A stretch of 6,820 nucleotides of DNA, taken from Gemmatimonadota bacterium (GTDB lineage Bacteria > Gemmatimonadota > Gemmatimonadetes > Longimicrobiales > RSA9). The notes beneath the pieces are model-generated. The model searched no databases. It worked only from the letters and a program-made list of their open reading frames with translations, and was not told the origin of the DNA. The DNA lies in assembly GCA_012027055.1 (NCBI GenBank), contig VEPF01000122.1:2853-9672 (forward strand), in the 5' to 3' direction. Shown in pieces: positions 6,562-6,820 of the stretch (its first letter is position 1; the number at the start of each line of letters is the position of its first letter). The position numbers and the translations under genes were made by a program.

Positions 6562-6593
6562 GCGCCCGGCCGGGCAGATCCCGGGCCGGGCGC
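6562..6593 (-). other. GC-rich stem-loop between rpsI and rpsB
   Basis: A perfect 10-bp inverted repeat (6562-6571 with 6584-6593) extends inward by 3 bp (6572-6574 with 6580-6582) past one bulged base, leaving a 5-nt loop. It starts 11 nt after the rpsI stop in the transcript direction. It is a very stable hairpin but no T-run follows, so it is an atypical terminator at best. It may be a factor-assisted or partial terminator, a 3'-end stabiliser of the rpsI message, or part of the rpsB leader. The remainder of the 133-nt gap (6472-6604) has no confident promoter. Confidence 0.55.
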
Positions 6594-6604
6594 ATGTCAA
6601 ATCG

Positions 6605-6820
6605 TTAACGCTTCGAGAACTGGAACCGCTTGCGCGCGCCCGGGCGACCCGGCTTCTTGCGCTCCACTTCGCGCGGATCCCGGGGCAGCATCCGCTTCTC
6701 GCGCAGGGCCGACCGCAACTCGGCATCGAACTTCAGCAACGCCCGTGAGAGCGCCATCCGGATCGCACCCGCCTGCCCGGTCGTGCCGCCGCCATCCACG
6801 TTGACCTGGATGTCGAAGCG
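6605..6820 (-). CDS. rpsI: 30S ribosomal protein S9 (C-terminal part, cut by window edge)
   Basis: The frame is open from the window edge to a TAA at 6605, giving the last 71 residues; the N-terminal part and start lie beyond the window. Family role: S9 sits in the 30S head, and its extended C-terminal tail reaches the P-site tRNA anticodon loop. Seen: VNVDGGGTTGQAGAIRMALSRALL, the typical core with the GGG turn and QAGAIR; then LREKRMLPRDPREVERKKPG, matching the conserved RDPR.VERKK.G block; and the C-terminal QFSKR, whose last Lys-Arg contacts tRNA in known structures. All expected tail residues are intact. In most bacteria rplM lies just upstream of rpsI; that cannot be checked here. Confidence 0.96.
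   Translation of the reverse strand, partial: RFDIQVNVDGGGTTGQAGAIRMALSRALLKFDAELRSALREKRMLPRDPREVERKKPGRPGARKRFQFSKR

Noticed and set aside
6562..6593. Rho-independent terminator after rpsI
   Set aside because: The stem is strong but no T-run follows in the transcript direction, so it is recorded only as a stem-loop.
6595..6600. TTGACA on the minus strand just after rpsI, as a possible -35 box of an rpsB promoter
   Set aside because: No -10-like sequence lies 16-18 nt downstream; that region is occupied by the GC-rich hairpin. A single hexamer is not enough.
1..6820. A novel defence, mobile or secretion system in the window
   Set aside because: Every coding stretch is accounted for by conserved housekeeping genes, and there are no gaps longer than 133 nt.

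Overview
The window is a compact housekeeping gene cluster, all on the minus strand. Transcription runs from right (6820) to left (1): rpsI (3' end only), rpsB, tsf, pyrH, frr, uppS, cdsA, dxr, rseP (5' part only). Every gene was recognised from conserved family motifs in its translation. No RNA gene, mobile element, CRISPR array, phage gene or plus-strand gene is supported.

Organism: a GC-rich bacterium. The order S9-S2-EF-Ts-UMP kinase-RRF-UppS-CdsA-Dxr-RseP is widely conserved in bacteria and does not name a phylum. A short EF-Ts (197 aa), the sequence of the RseP N-terminal half (GGYVKMAGMEEME followed by an acidic insert) and the high GC content make Gemmatimonadota my best guess. This is inference from memory of such proteins, not a database result.

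Layout: positions 6472-6820 hold the end of rpsI and a 133-nt gap with a strong GC-rich stem-loop. Positions 4858-6471 hold the translation genes rpsB and tsf, separated by 111 nt with a second hairpin. From tsf to rseP the genes are nearly continuous: tsf/pyrH and frr/uppS are 1 nt apart, uppS/cdsA are 3 nt apart, and cdsA/dxr overlap by 4 nt (GTGA). The gaps are 51 nt for pyrH/frr and 48 nt for dxr/rseP. Such spacing implies one transcript with translational coupling. No stretch above 300 nt lacks a gene.

Function: the right half makes ribosomal proteins and translation factors (S9, S2, EF-Ts, RRF) plus UMP kinase for pyrimidine nucleotide supply. The left half serves the envelope. Dxr makes the MEP-pathway precursor of isoprenoids, UppS turns isoprenoid units into the C55 lipid carrier for cell-wall sugars, CdsA makes CDP-diacylglycerol for phospholipids, and RseP is an intramembrane protease of the envelope stress response.

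The main anomaly is a reading-frame break in dxr near 1215-1221. Both halves are otherwise well conserved, so a small deletion or a sequencing/assembly error is more likely than an old pseudogene. Other points are an Arg-rich C-terminal extension on S2, a tandem Shine-Dalgarno region at the frr/uppS junction and the two intergenic hairpins. I found no convincing undescribed system here.
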